Below are positions 1 to 7,174 of a stretch of 27,208 bases of DNA, in pieces. Position numbers and translations under genes: made by a program. Below the pieces are notes generated by a model that saw only the letters and a list, made by a program, of their open reading frames with translations, did not search any database and was not told where the DNA came from. The stretch covers positions 1-27,208 of the forward strand of contig JAVBLF010000114.1 in assembly GCA_031553675.1 (NCBI GenBank), in the 5' to 3' direction. Source of the stretch: JAVBLF01 sp031553675 (GTDB lineage: Bacteria > Bacillota > Clostridia > Christensenellales > CALWSW01). Positions within the stretch are counted from its first letter, which is position 1. Every line of letters begins with the position of its first letter.

Positions 1-136
1 GGCATCTATCCGGCAAATATTCCGCTCTGCCGCGTCAGCGCCTCCTAGCAGAATTTCTTCGATTATGCGTCGTCGGCGCTTCCTTGCATAACGAAAGATT
101 TGCTCGGATACCTCCCGAAAGCGGGTTTCCGGACGG

Positions 137-165
137 GTCTATTGCCGTCCCAACACACATATAGT
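137..165 (+). promoter_or_regulatory. Sigma-E-type promoter of the spoIIIA operon
   Basis: A GTCTATT -35 element at 137-143 is separated by 14 bp from a CATATAGT -10 element at 158-165. Both resemble the B. subtilis sigma-E consensus (KMATATT, then about 14 bp, then CATACAnT), and spoIIIA is a classic sigma-E mother-cell operon. The -10 ends 59 bp before the GTG of spoIIIAA, which is preceded by AAGGAGG at 211-217. Nothing else convincing was seen in 1-136. The promoter call is by motif and position only. Confidence 0.6.
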
Positions 166-224
166 GTGGTAAGTGACGAATGGAACAAGCTCCGCACGGG
201 CGGAGGCACAAAGGAGGAAACGTC

Positions 225-1193
225 GTGAACCGAAACGCCTGGCAGACCGATCTTCTGCCGCTCTTTCCCAAAGCCATCGCCGATTCGCTGCGCAAGATGA
301 GCGCCGAAGACGCCAACTCGATCGAAGAAATACGCCTTCGCGTCGGCCGCCCCGTACAGGCGATCGGCTCGAACTGGGAACGCTTTTTTAACGGCAACGG
401 CGCGTGCGATCTCGCCGAGGCCGATCTCATCTTGCAAGCCGAAGACTGCGCATTGCTGCTCGACAGCATTGCCTTTCACTCGATTTACGCCATGGAAGAA
501 GAACTCCGCCGCGGCTGCATCACCTTGCCCGGCGGCTACCGCGTCGGCCTGTCCGGCCGCGCCGTGCTGTCGGCGGGACGGATGGAACGTCTCAGCGGCT
601 GCACTTTCTTCAGCTTCCGCATCGCCCGCGAACAGCGTGGCTGCGCCGAAACGCTGCTGCCCGTCCTGCTCAACAACAACCGGCCCCTCAGCACGCTGAT
701 CCTCTCGCCGCCCGGCTGCGGCAAGACGACTTACTTACGCGACATCGCCCGCCTGCTCGCCGACGGCGGCCACGGCTGGGACGCGCAAAAGGTCTGCATC
801 GCCGACGAACGAAGCGAGATCGCCGGATGTTGCGGGGGCGTGCCGCAAAACGATGTTGGGCTGCGCTGCGACGTGCTCGACGGCTGCCCCAAAGCCGAAG
901 CTATGGAAATCCTCCTCCGCGCCCTCTCGCCGAACGTGTTGATCACCGACGAGATCGGCCGCGAAGACGACTTCTACGCACTCCAGGAGGCCGCAAACGC
1001 CGGCGTTGTCATCATGGCAAGTGCACACGCCGGCGGCCTTCCGGACCTTCGCCGCCGCCCCCTCCTTCGCCGCGTCTACGATGCCGACATCTTTGAACGC
1101 TACGTCTTCCTGGGACGCATCCGCGGACCGGGCAGCATCATCGGGATCTACGACGCCGCGCTCAACGCCATGCGTTCCGGCGGGAGGCGTTGA
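225..1193 (+). CDS. spoIIIAA: Stage III sporulation protein AA (ATPase of the SpoIIIA complex)
   Basis: This is a 322-residue cytoplasmic ATPase related to secretion ATPases. In known systems it energises the SpoIIIA-SpoIIQ channel that keeps the engulfed forespore active. A Walker A motif (PPGCGKTT) lies at about residues 162-169, and a Walker B-like strand (NVLITDEIG) lies about 75 residues later. The N-terminal half has the family-typical EEIRLRVGRP segment. The GTG at 225 is chosen because AAGGAGG sits just upstream; an in-frame ATG at 180 has no such site. It is the first gene of the operon, 2 bp before spoIIIAB, and lies behind a sigma-E-like promoter. Length and motifs match the family well. 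Confidence 0.96.
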   Translation: MNRNAWQTDLLPLFPKAIADSLRKMSAEDANSIEEIRLRVGRPVQAIGSNWERFFNGNGACDLAEADLILQAEDCALLLDSIAFHSIYAMEEELRRGCITLPGGYRVGLSGRAVLSAGRMERLSGCTFFSFRIAREQRGCAETLLPVLLNNNRPLSTLILSPPGCGKTTYLRDIARLLADGGHGWDAQKVCIADERSEIAGCCGGVPQNDVGLRCDVLDGCPKAEAMEILLRALSPNVLITDEIGREDDFYALQEAANAGVVIMASAHAGGLPDLRRRPLLRRVYDADIFERYVFLGRIRGPGSIIGIYDAALNAMRSGGRR

Positions 1194-1195
1194 CC

Positions 1196-1690
1196 ATGCG
1201 CATCGCCCTCTTGTTGGTGCTGGGCGGACTTTGCACCCTGCTCGGCCACACTGCCGCCGAAGCCCTTCGCCAGCGCGCCCGCACCCTGGCGGCGCTCGCC
1301 GAATCGCTCGCCCGCCTGCGGATCGAGATCGGCTTTTCCGCCACGCCGCTCGAAAGCGCCGCGCGTCGCGTCGCACACGGCGAAGTCGAACTCTTCTGGA
1401 ACGCTTTCGCCGACTGCCTCGCCGACGGCTTGGACGCCGCGCAAGCCTTTGCGCAAACCCAGCTCGACGGCCAGGCCGATTGGGGCGAGCGCGCCGAAGC
1501 GATCTTCGCCGACTTTGCGGGCGGCCTCGGCAAAAGCGACCGCCAAAGCCAGTGCGCCCGCATTGACGAAACCCTGCTCCGATTGCGGCGCGAAACCGAA
1601 GCCTCTGAAACCAAAGCCCGGGAGAGCGGAAAACTCCGCTTCAGCCTGGGCGTCATGGCCGGTATGGCCCTGATCATCGTTCTGCTGTAG
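1196..1690 (+). CDS. spoIIIAB: Stage III sporulation protein AB
   Basis: This 164-residue protein has hydrophobic segments at both ends (MRIALLLVLGGLCTLLG at the N-terminus, MAGMALIIVLL at the C-terminus) around an alanine- and arginine-rich helical middle. That is the SpoIIIAB layout, which resembles type II secretion F proteins, and the length is close to the usual 170. The ATG at 1196 is 8 nt after GGGAGG. A TTG at 1190 inside the spoIIIAA stop region is too close to that site. It is thought to act as an inner-membrane platform for the SpoIIIAA ATPase. Identification rests on topology, length and operon position. Confidence 0.93.
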   Translation: MRIALLLVLGGLCTLLGHTAAEALRQRARTLAALAESLARLRIEIGFSATPLESAARRVAHGEVELFWNAFADCLADGLDAAQAFAQTQLDGQADWGERAEAIFADFAGGLGKSDRQSQCARIDETLLRLRRETEASETKARESGKLRFSLGVMAGMALIIVLL

Positions 1691-1705
1691 ACCGCGAGGT
1701 GAAAC

Positions 1706-1903
1706 ATGGGCGTGGATTTGATCTTCCGCATCGCCGCCATCGGGATCATGGTGGCCGTTCTCGTGCAGGTTTTGAAGCAAACCGGACGCGACGACATCGC
1801 GACCCTCGCCTCGCTCGCTGGGCTGATCGTCGTGCTCCTCCTCGTCGTCGAGCAGCTCGGCGCTTTGTTCGATAACGTGCGGAGGCTGTTCAACATTTAC
1901 TAG
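1706..1903 (+). CDS. spoIIIAC: Stage III sporulation protein AC
   Basis: This is a 65-residue membrane protein with two transmembrane helices (about residues 4-22 and 32-54). The two helices are joined by a short polar loop containing KQTGRDDIATL. Size and sequence are typical of SpoIIIAC, a small integral membrane part of the SpoIIIA channel. It starts 15 bp after spoIIIAB with GAGGTG upstream. Unusually, it is followed not by spoIIIAD at once but by a gap of 382 bp containing repeats. Confidence 0.95.
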   Translation: MGVDLIFRIAAIGIMVAVLVQVLKQTGRDDIATLASLAGLIVVLLLVVEQLGALFDNVRRLFNIY

Positions 1904-1951
1904 GGGACGGTTAGGGGGATTTCAGCCCCCTCAAACCCCGACTCAAGGGTC

Positions 1952-2097
1952 AGTCTCGCGCAGAGCGCTCGACCTGGTGAATGGCACGGAAATGTGCACT
2001 TTCCGTTGAGGCTGCTCGCCTCGACCCCAGTGACTTGCCCAAAAATGTGCAATTCCCGTTGAGGCTGCTCGCCTCAACCCCCTAAGAATCCCTATTT
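1952..2097 (+). repeat. Dispersed intergenic repeat, copy A (two tandem units)
   Basis: Two units share CGTTGAGGCTGCTCGCCTC (2004-2022 and 2057-2075), each preceded by AAATGTGCA and followed by GACCCC or AACCCC. The block starts with AGTCTCGCGCAGAGCGCTCG (1952-1971) and ends with AAGAATCCCTATTT (2084-2097). The same start, core and end occur in copy B at 16076-16170, in the same order. Its presence in two unrelated gaps argues for a dispersed non-coding repeat. Confidence 0.75.
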
Positions 2098-2176
2098 ATA
2101 ACATATCACCCGACAGAAAGATACATCAACCTGACTCGAAACGATGCAGCCTGTCGGACTTTGGAACGAAAAGCAT

Positions 2177-2211
2177 CGGCATGTCTGGCGGCCTTGAGGC
2201 CGGACATGCCG
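2177..2211 (+). repeat. Strong hairpin before spoIIIAD
   Basis: CGGCATGTC (2177-2185) pairs with GACATGCCG (2203-2211), and inside it CGGCC pairs with GGCCG around a TTGA loop, with a 3-nt bulge. No T-run follows, so it is not a standard terminator. It lies 75 bp before spoIIIAD and could protect or process the operon mRNA. Confidence 0.6.
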
Positions 2212-2285
2212 GGGGCCGCAGGCGTACAAAAGTTTTTTGCTACTTTTTTCAAAAAAGTAGGAGAAAAAACACCGGAGAGAAACGT

Positions 2286-2672
2286 ATGGAAGTGATGAAG
2301 ATCGTCGTCCTCGGCGTCTCGGCAGCGACGCTGGCCGTCGCGGTGCGGACGATGCGACCGGAGATCGCGATCGCTCTGAGCCTTTCGGCGTGCGTGCTGC
2401 TGCTCGTTTTGGCGCTCGGGCCGATGGCTCAGCTGATCGCCTTTGTGCAGGGCATGGCCGACCGCTACGGCTTGAACACGTCGTACATCGGCATCGCCGT
2501 CAAGATGGCGGGGCTGGCCTGCCTCTGCGATCTCGGCGTTCAAGTCTGCAAAGACGCTGGAGAAAGCGCGATCGGCGCCAAAGTCGAGCTGGGCGGCAAG
2601 CTGATGATCGTCGTGCTGGCGCTCCCCGTCATCCAGGAATTGCTCCAGGCGATTGGAGGTCTTCTCGGGTGA
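2286..2672 (+). CDS. spoIIIAD: Stage III sporulation protein AD
   Basis: This is a 128-residue integral membrane protein with about four hydrophobic segments, close to the usual 130 residues of SpoIIIAD. The C-terminal segment (KLMIVVLALPVIQELLQAIGGLL) and the central KMAGLACLCDLGVQVCKDAGESAIG stretch are family-like. The ATG at 2286 follows GGAGAG by 6 nt. It overlaps spoIIIAE by 4 bp, so the two are probably translationally coupled. It is part of the membrane channel of the SpoIIIA-SpoIIQ complex. Upstream is the repeat-filled gap, so its transcription depends on read-through from the operon promoter or on an unrecognised promoter in the gap. Confidence 0.95.
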   Translation: MEVMKIVVLGVSAATLAVAVRTMRPEIAIALSLSACVLLLVLALGPMAQLIAFVQGMADRYGLNTSYIGIAVKMAGLACLCDLGVQVCKDAGESAIGAKVELGGKLMIVVLALPVIQELLQAIGGLLG

Positions 2673-3925
2673 AGCGGGCGGCACAGGGGATCGCGATCGC
2701 GCTGCTGCTCCTCGCCGGCACGATCGCTCTCGCAACGACGGATGCCCCGTCGGACGAACGCGACAACGGCCTGATCGGGAAGATCGTCGAAGCCGAGCAA
2801 GCGAGGGATGCGCTTTCGCCCGAGGAAGCCGAGGCACAGCGCGAAATCGACCTCTTTCGGGCGCTCGACGATCAGCTGCGGGGCTTCGACAGCCGCGACT
2901 TCGACGGCCTGCTGCAAAGCGCCCCCGACGAAATCCGCTCCCTCTGGGGCGATCGGGGCGTCGACGCCTTGATCCGCGACATGGCCAGCGGCGCCGAGTC
3001 GGCCGCGATTGACGACATCGGCATGACGGCGCTCGCACTCTTTCGCCGCGCGTTTTTGGAGCAAATGGGCCTCGTCTTCGCATTGCTCGCGCTCGCGATC
3101 GTCGCAGCCCTTCTGCAACAGGTCAAAAGCGCCTTTTCCGCCGGCGTCAGCGACATGGCCGGTTTCGTCTGCTACGCCATGGCCATGATCGTCGCCGTCG
3201 CCGCCTTCTCGAACCTGATCGCCAAGACGCGCGACGCCCTCTCTCTCATGGTCGAGACGATGGAAGTCGTCTTCCCGCCGCTTCTGGTTCTGCTCGGTGC
3301 TTCGGGCGCACCGGTTGCCGCCGGGCTCTTTCAGCCTGCGACGGTCCTCCTCAGCACCGGCATGACGGCGCTGAACCAAAACTTCTTCCTGCCGCTCTTC
3401 CTGGCGATGGGGGCGCTCGCCATCGTCGGCAACATCTCGGAAAACACGTCGCTCCATCACCTGCAAAAGCTCATGCAATCGACAGCCAAGTGGAGCATCG
3501 GCGGCATCTCGACGATCTACCTCGGCATCGTGACGCTGCGCGGCATCAGCGCAAAGACCCAAGACGGTCTCTCTCTCCGGGCGGCGCGTTACGCCCTCGA
3601 CAAGTTCGTCCCCTATGTCGGCTCGCTGCTCTCCGGCAGCACTGACGCAGCCTTTGGCGCCGCGATGGTGTTCAAAAACGGCCTGGGCATCTGCGCCATG
3701 ATCGCGCTCTTCGGCCTGCTCACCCTGCCGCTGCTCCGCATTGTCGCGCTCCAGATCGCGTTTCGCGTCGCTTCGGCCGCCGTCGAAGCGCTGGGCGACA
3801 CGCGGTTGGCGAAGGGCCTCGATGCGCTTGCCAGCACCCTGAGCTATCTCTTCGCGATCGCCGCCGTCCAGGCGTTGATGTTCGCGATCACGATCGCGCT
3901 GATTATGGGGGCAGGCATCCAATGA
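2669..3925 (+). CDS. spoIIIAE: Stage III sporulation protein AE
   Basis: This 418-residue polytopic membrane protein is slightly longer than the B. subtilis protein. It has an N-terminal signal-like segment (AIALLLLAGTIALA, about residues 9-22), a soluble acidic region to about residue 110, then many transmembrane helices. Characteristic stretches are FPPLLVLLGASGAPVAAGLFQP and SIGGISTIYLGIVTLRG. The GTG start (2669) overlaps the spoIIIAD stop and follows GGAGGT by 8 nt. It forms a large part of the channel between mother cell and forespore. Confidence 0.95.
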   Translation: MKRAAQGIAIALLLLAGTIALATTDAPSDERDNGLIGKIVEAEQARDALSPEEAEAQREIDLFRALDDQLRGFDSRDFDGLLQSAPDEIRSLWGDRGVDALIRDMASGAESAAIDDIGMTALALFRRAFLEQMGLVFALLALAIVAALLQQVKSAFSAGVSDMAGFVCYAMAMIVAVAAFSNLIAKTRDALSLMVETMEVVFPPLLVLLGASGAPVAAGLFQPATVLLSTGMTALNQNFFLPLFLAMGALAIVGNISENTSLHHLQKLMQSTAKWSIGGISTIYLGIVTLRGISAKTQDGLSLRAARYALDKFVPYVGSLLSGSTDAAFGAAMVFKNGLGICAMIALFGLLTLPLLRIVALQIAFRVASAAVEALGDTRLAKGLDALASTLSYLFAIAAVQALMFAITIALIMGAGIQ

Positions 3926-3951
3926 CGATCGCAGCGAAAGGAGGCGTTTGC

Positions 3952-4116
3952 ATGGCCAAGGCACTCACGACGATCGCGACGGCCTCCATACTCTTCTTTA
4001 TACTCGAACACATGGCAGGGCAGGGGGGCAGCAAACAAACGCTCCGCTTTGGCCTGGGCGTCGTCTTTATGGCGATCATACTGGAAAGCGTCATCGCGCT
4101 GTTGGGAGGGGTGTGA
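3952..4116 (+). CDS. spoIIIAF: Short SpoIIIAF (membrane part only)
   Basis: This 54-residue protein lies exactly where spoIIIAF belongs and has two hydrophobic helices (ALTTIATASILFFILEH and GLGVVFMAIILESVIALL), matching the N-terminal membrane part of SpoIIIAF. B. subtilis SpoIIIAF is about 206 residues, with a soluble ring-building domain after these helices; here that domain is absent. This is not a visible frameshift, because spoIIIAG starts 2 bp after the stop. The ATG at 3952 follows AAAGGAGG by 7 nt. An in-frame ATG at 3922, overlapping the spoIIIAE stop, would add 10 residues but has no clear site. The assignment rests on position and topology. Confidence 0.7.
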   Translation: MAKALTTIATASILFFILEHMAGQGGSKQTLRFGLGVVFMAIILESVIALLGGV

Positions 4117-4118
4117 CA

Positions 4119-4721
4119 ATGGCAGGAAAGGAAAGCCAGAGCTCGGTCGCGAAGGGTTGGCGCGACATGCAAAGGAGCTTCTTCGCGACGCTCAAAGCCC
4201 ACCCCAAACTCCAGTACGTCCTCTACGCCTCGATCGTGCTCATCATCGCGCTGCTCTACTTCGGCGCGCCGCCGTTCGGAAAGCGTACCCCTAACGAAGC
4301 ACAAGCTTCGGCCAGCCCCGCTCCCCCCGACGCCACAGCCTCCCTCGAAGAGCGTCTGACCGCGACACTCTCCCGGATCGCGGGCGTCGGTCGGGTCGAA
4401 GTGCTGATCAGCTACGAGAGCTCGCCCGAAATGGTGCCCGCCATGAGTGTCGACAAGCAGAGCGAAACCGACACGGCCGGAGGCGAATCCCAGCGCGAAT
4501 CGTCCGAACCATTCACCCTCCGCGGTGAAGGCAGCGACGGCCCCTTCGTTCTGATGGAGATCGAGCCGCGTGTTCGGGGCGTGATCGTCGTCGCGGAAGG
4601 CGCGGGCGACATCGCCGTCCGCATGCAACTCCAAAATGCCGTGCAAACCGCGCTCGACATCCCGGCGAGCAAGGTCGATGTACTGCCGATGGCTCCGCAA
4701 CCCACACCCGCACCGCCATAA
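4119..4721 (+). CDS. spoIIIAG: Stage III sporulation protein AG
   Basis: This is a 200-residue protein with a short cytoplasmic N-terminus, one transmembrane helix (about residues 31-50, LYASIVLIIALLYFG), a linker, and a C-terminal ring-building domain. The domain contains GVGRVEVLISYESS and the conserved RVRGVIVVAEGAGD region. SpoIIIAG is known to form a large ring in the intermembrane space. The length is a little under the B. subtilis 229. The ATG at 4119 follows GGGAGGG closely. A 107-bp spacer with an alternating AT tract separates it from spoIIIAH. Confidence 0.95.
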   Translation: MAGKESQSSVAKGWRDMQRSFFATLKAHPKLQYVLYASIVLIIALLYFGAPPFGKRTPNEAQASASPAPPDATASLEERLTATLSRIAGVGRVEVLISYESSPEMVPAMSVDKQSETDTAGGESQRESSEPFTLRGEGSDGPFVLMEIEPRVRGVIVVAEGAGDIAVRMQLQNAVQTALDIPASKVDVLPMAPQPTPAPP

Positions 4722-4828
4722 ATACATTGCGAGACCATTTAAACATCCTGAGAAGGCGACATCTGAGTATATATATCGCATTCGCCCATCGAGAATAAAC
4801 CCAAGCGATCCATTTGAGGAGGCAAACC

Positions 4829-5416
4829 ATGAAACAAAATCGCATGATGTTGATCGTCGGACTCTGCATGTTGGTTGCCGTCACGATCTACGCCAACCAC
4901 TTGCTCAACGCCCCCAAAAAGGAAGAAACGCCGCCCGAGCCAACCACCCTCTACCAGCCGCTCGAAACGGCCGCATTCGAGCATAACAACGCGAACGGCA
5001 TCGTGTTTGACGATACGGGCACGCCAGTGGGCGCAGGTCTGTCGTCCGATCCCGCCATCCCTTCGGGCGACAGCTTCGCCGCGTTTCGCAGCGATCGCGA
5101 CAGCGTCCGCGAAAAAGAAATCGCCTACCTCGACTCGATGATCGCCGAGACGACGACCGACGACGAGACCCGCAAAGAAGCCAACCAGCAAAAGCTCGAT
5201 CTGATCGGTCAGATGGAAAAGGAAGTTACGATCGAAGGCCTGCTCAAAGCCAAGGGCTTTGGCGACGTCGCCGTCACGGTCCACAAAGGCTCGGTCAACG
5301 TCGTCGTCGCGGAGGCAACACTCGATCAAACCCAGGTGGCGCAGATACTCGACATCGCACAGCGCGAAAGCGGCGAGCCGGCCGAAAACATCAAAGTCGT
5401 CCCCAAAAACGGCTGA
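4829..5416 (+). CDS. spoIIIAH: Stage III sporulation protein AH
   Basis: This 195-residue bitopic protein has an N-terminal membrane anchor (MMLIVGLCMLVAVTIYA) and a C-terminal EscJ/YscJ-like domain (from about residue 130: EVTIEGLLKAKGFGDVAVTV and NVVVAEATLDQTQVAQI). In known systems this domain binds forespore SpoIIQ to form the intercellular channel. The ATG at 4829 follows GAGGAGG by 6 nt. It is the last gene of the operon. No clear rho-independent terminator was seen after it, only a 245-bp intergenic stretch before asp23. Confidence 0.95.
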   Translation: MKQNRMMLIVGLCMLVAVTIYANHLLNAPKKEETPPEPTTLYQPLETAAFEHNNANGIVFDDTGTPVGAGLSSDPAIPSGDSFAAFRSDRDSVREKEIAYLDSMIAETTTDDETRKEANQQKLDLIGQMEKEVTIEGLLKAKGFGDVAVTVHKGSVNVVVAEATLDQTQVAQILDIAQRESGEPAENIKVVPKNG

Positions 5417-5661
5417 TCACCCCCCGCCATGCGTCGATCCGCACGGTGGACCGGATTCACGCGCTTCGACCGAAAAACGTCTTTTATGGGTAGATCTTTG
5501 TGATAATCTCTGGTAGAATTCCAATAGATGAATGATCAATGTGTATCGCATTCCACTTTCCGCAATTCGTTTGGTTTATCCGAATTCGGTTTCACAAAAG
5601 CGAAACTATGAGCCTCCGGTTGCCTGCCGGAACCCATTTTAAGCACTGAGGAGGAAACAGC

Positions 5662-6141
5662 ATGAGCGATTCCATCAACAACAAGCCTGTCGTTCCTGTC
5701 GTGAAACCCGCCATGGAAGCGGTCGATCTCAAGGGCGGCGGCCAGGTCACGTTTGCAAACGAGGTCATCGCGATCATCGCGGCGCTCGCTGCATCGGAAA
5801 CGCCGGGCATCGCCGGCATGAGCGGCACGGCCATGAGCGGGCTGGGCGAAATGCTCGGACGCAAAAACCTCACAAAGGGCGTCAAGGTCGAAGTCGGCAC
5901 CGAAGAAGCCGCGGTCGACGTCTACGTCGTCGTCAAGTACGGCTTCCGCATCCAGGAAGTTGCCAACAACATCCAAAAGAACGTCCGCAATGGCATCGAA
6001 ACCATGACGGGTTTGCGCGTCGTCGAGGTCAATGTCTACGTTCAGGGCATCGACATGGAAAAAGAAGTGCCCATCGTTACGGCCCCCGCCCCCGTCGAGG
6101 AAGCCGAGGCGGCGCCGCCTCCTCAGCCGCGCGTAAAATAA
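5662..6141 (+). CDS. Asp23/Gls24 family protein (YqhY-like)
   Basis: This 159-residue cytoplasmic protein of the Asp23/Gls24 (DUF322) family carries the family hallmarks. These are the start of the domain (GQVTFANEVIAIIAALAASETPGIAGM), the GVKVEVGTEEAAVDVYVVVKYG strand pair, and NVRNGIETMTGLRVVEVNVYVQGI. It has a proline- and alanine-rich tail. SD GAGGAGG lies before the ATG. Family members are linked to cell-envelope stress, and YqhY to regulation of acetyl-CoA carboxylase. The next gene encodes an AmaP-like membrane anchor, so the product may be tethered at the membrane, as Asp23 is in Staphylococcus. Confidence 0.93.
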   Translation: MSDSINNKPVVPVVKPAMEAVDLKGGGQVTFANEVIAIIAALAASETPGIAGMSGTAMSGLGEMLGRKNLTKGVKVEVGTEEAAVDVYVVVKYGFRIQEVANNIQKNVRNGIETMTGLRVVEVNVYVQGIDMEKEVPIVTAPAPVEEAEAAPPPQPRVK

Positions 6142-6154
6142 GAATTTCGCATGA

Positions 6155-6205
6155 ATACAGACTGTTTGCTGCGACCGAAAAGCGCGTGCCGCAAACAGTC
6201 TGTAT
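6155..6205 (+). repeat. Perfect 15-bp inverted repeat between asp23 and amaP
   Basis: ATACAGACTGTTTGC (6155-6169) and its exact reverse complement (6191-6205) enclose a 21-nt loop. It begins 13 bp after the asp23-family stop codon. No T-run follows, so it is probably an mRNA-stabilising or processing hairpin, or an operator. It could set the ratio of Asp23 to its membrane anchor. Confidence 0.7.
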
Positions 6206-6381
6206 GTGCATGCCGCACGCTTGCGTCGAGACCTGCGCCCGACCTGCGCGCCCGCCCAAAAGCGAAACGCCGCGCCGATCGGCTGCAAAGACGCGACACC
6301 ACGAACCGCGAACGGTTTTCGAACCCGCCACTCACAAGCGGGCTTTCCGCATTGCTCCGTTCGCAAACGGAGGTACGAGCT

Positions 6382-6975
6382 ATGAGACTCAAACCGTTTG
6401 ACCAGGTCATGGCGATCCTGCTCGTGATCCTGGTACTCGCGCTGGCCGCCTGCATCGGCGTGATGTGCTGGCTGCCGGGCTTCGAGGAATCGGTGATCTT
6501 CACGGTCAACGCCTACCTAACGAGCCAGAACTGGCTGATCAAGGCCATCATCACCGTCGCTTGCCTTTTGGTCATCTTCCTTTGTTTGCGCGTCATCTTC
6601 ATCCGCCGCAAGCGCGAACCCCGCCAGAAAGTCGAACCCGCGCCCGAAGGCATCATGCTGAAAAACGGCGAACACGGCAGCAGCTTCCTGACCTTGTCCG
6701 CTGTCGACGCCATGGTCAAAAAATTCGTCCGCACGAACTCCAAGGTGCGCGACTGCAAGGTGGACGTCAAAGCCGTTGACGATGCGCAGAACATCGCCCT
6801 CGAACTCAAAACCGTCCTCATGCCCGACGTCGTCATCCCCGAGACCTGCGCCGAGCTTCAAAAATCACTCACCGAACACCTACAGAACATGACTGGCGTC
6901 GTCGTCCGGGAGGTCAAGATCACCGTCGAAGACAGCACCGAGCCCGCTACCCCCAAGCAGCGCTCTGTGAAATAA
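6382..6975 (+). CDS. amaP: AmaP-like membrane anchor for Asp23
   Basis: This 197-residue protein has two N-terminal transmembrane helices (about residues 8-29 and 49-71). A cytoplasmic Asp23-like domain follows, containing EHGSSFLTLSAVDAMVKKFV and NMTGVVVREVKITVED. This is the layout of AmaP (alkaline shock response membrane anchor, DUF2273-type partners). The ATG at 6382 follows CGGAGG by 8 nt; the frame stays open upstream to 6151 but that extension is arginine-rich and lacks a ribosome site. It lies 240 bp after the Asp23-family gene and likely recruits that product to the membrane. Confidence 0.85.
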   Translation: MRLKPFDQVMAILLVILVLALAACIGVMCWLPGFEESVIFTVNAYLTSQNWLIKAIITVACLLVIFLCLRVIFIRRKREPRQKVEPAPEGIMLKNGEHGSSFLTLSAVDAMVKKFVRTNSKVRDCKVDVKAVDDAQNIALELKTVLMPDVVIPETCAELQKSLTEHLQNMTGVVVREVKITVEDSTEPATPKQRSVK

Positions 6976-6981
6976 CTCCCG

Positions 6982-7010
6982 TTGACGTTCCACGAGCCAA
7001 ATGGTATCAT
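6982..7010 (+). promoter_or_regulatory. Sigma-A promoter of the nusB-folD-xseAB-ispA cluster
   Basis: TTGACG (6982-6987), a 17-bp spacer and TATCAT (7005-7010) form a near-consensus housekeeping promoter. It starts 7 bp after the amaP stop and would give a leader of about 158 nt before nusB. Two further TTGACA hexamers at 7132 and 7145 lack a matching -10. Confidence 0.55.
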
Positions 7011-7022
7011 AAAACCCATCCG

Positions 7023-7050
7023 AGCCGCCTTTTGTTCGCAATCGGCGGCT
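7023..7050 (+). repeat. GC-rich hairpin in the nusB leader
   Basis: AGCCGCC (7023-7029) pairs with GGCGGCT (7044-7050), followed by only TT. It may be a weak terminator for amaP or a structure in the nusB leader. Its position just downstream of the predicted promoter -10 fits an attenuator-like role, but there is no direct evidence. Confidence 0.4.
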
Positions 7051-7174
7051 TTGGTTGCGATTGTATGACCCGGGAAATGGCGAATCGGTGTCGCATGCGC
7101 TACCTGGCGCGCGGCATCCACCCATTCCCTTTGACAAGAAAAGATTTGACAAAAAAAGAAAGGTAGATCATCCT

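Larger units (their letters stand above)
1904..2285 (+). other. Repeat-filled gap inside the spoIIIA operon
   Basis: These 382 bp separate spoIIIAC from spoIIIAD and hold no credible gene. In order they contain a GGGGG/CCCCC hairpin (about 1914-1932), a tandem repeat (1952-2097), the short inverted repeat CCGACAG/CTGTCGG (2110-2116 and 2151-2157), a strong hairpin (2177-2211), and a CTACTTTTTT/AAAAAAGTAG palindrome (2240-2260). The palindrome is A/T-rich but has no downstream T-run. A weak sigma-E-like candidate (ACATATC at 2101, GATACATC at 2120) has a spacer of only 12 bp, so I do not call a promoter. Several of these pieces recur in the argR-recN gap. Confidence 0.75.

Noticed and set aside
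3..164. Open plus-strand frame at the window start, possible end of a preceding gene
   Set aside because: No recognisable sequence and it runs through the sigma-E-like promoter; likely chance.
1952..2097. CRISPR-like repeat array
   Set aside because: Only two units with similar, not variable, spacers and no cas genes; a dispersed repeat explains it.
6151..6381. N-terminal extension of AmaP
   Set aside because: Arginine- and proline-rich, covers the inverted repeat, and lacks a ribosome site; the ATG at 6382 has one.
7132..7150. Two TTGACA hexamers just before nusB as promoters
   Set aside because: No -10 at proper spacing; a better promoter lies at 6982-7010.
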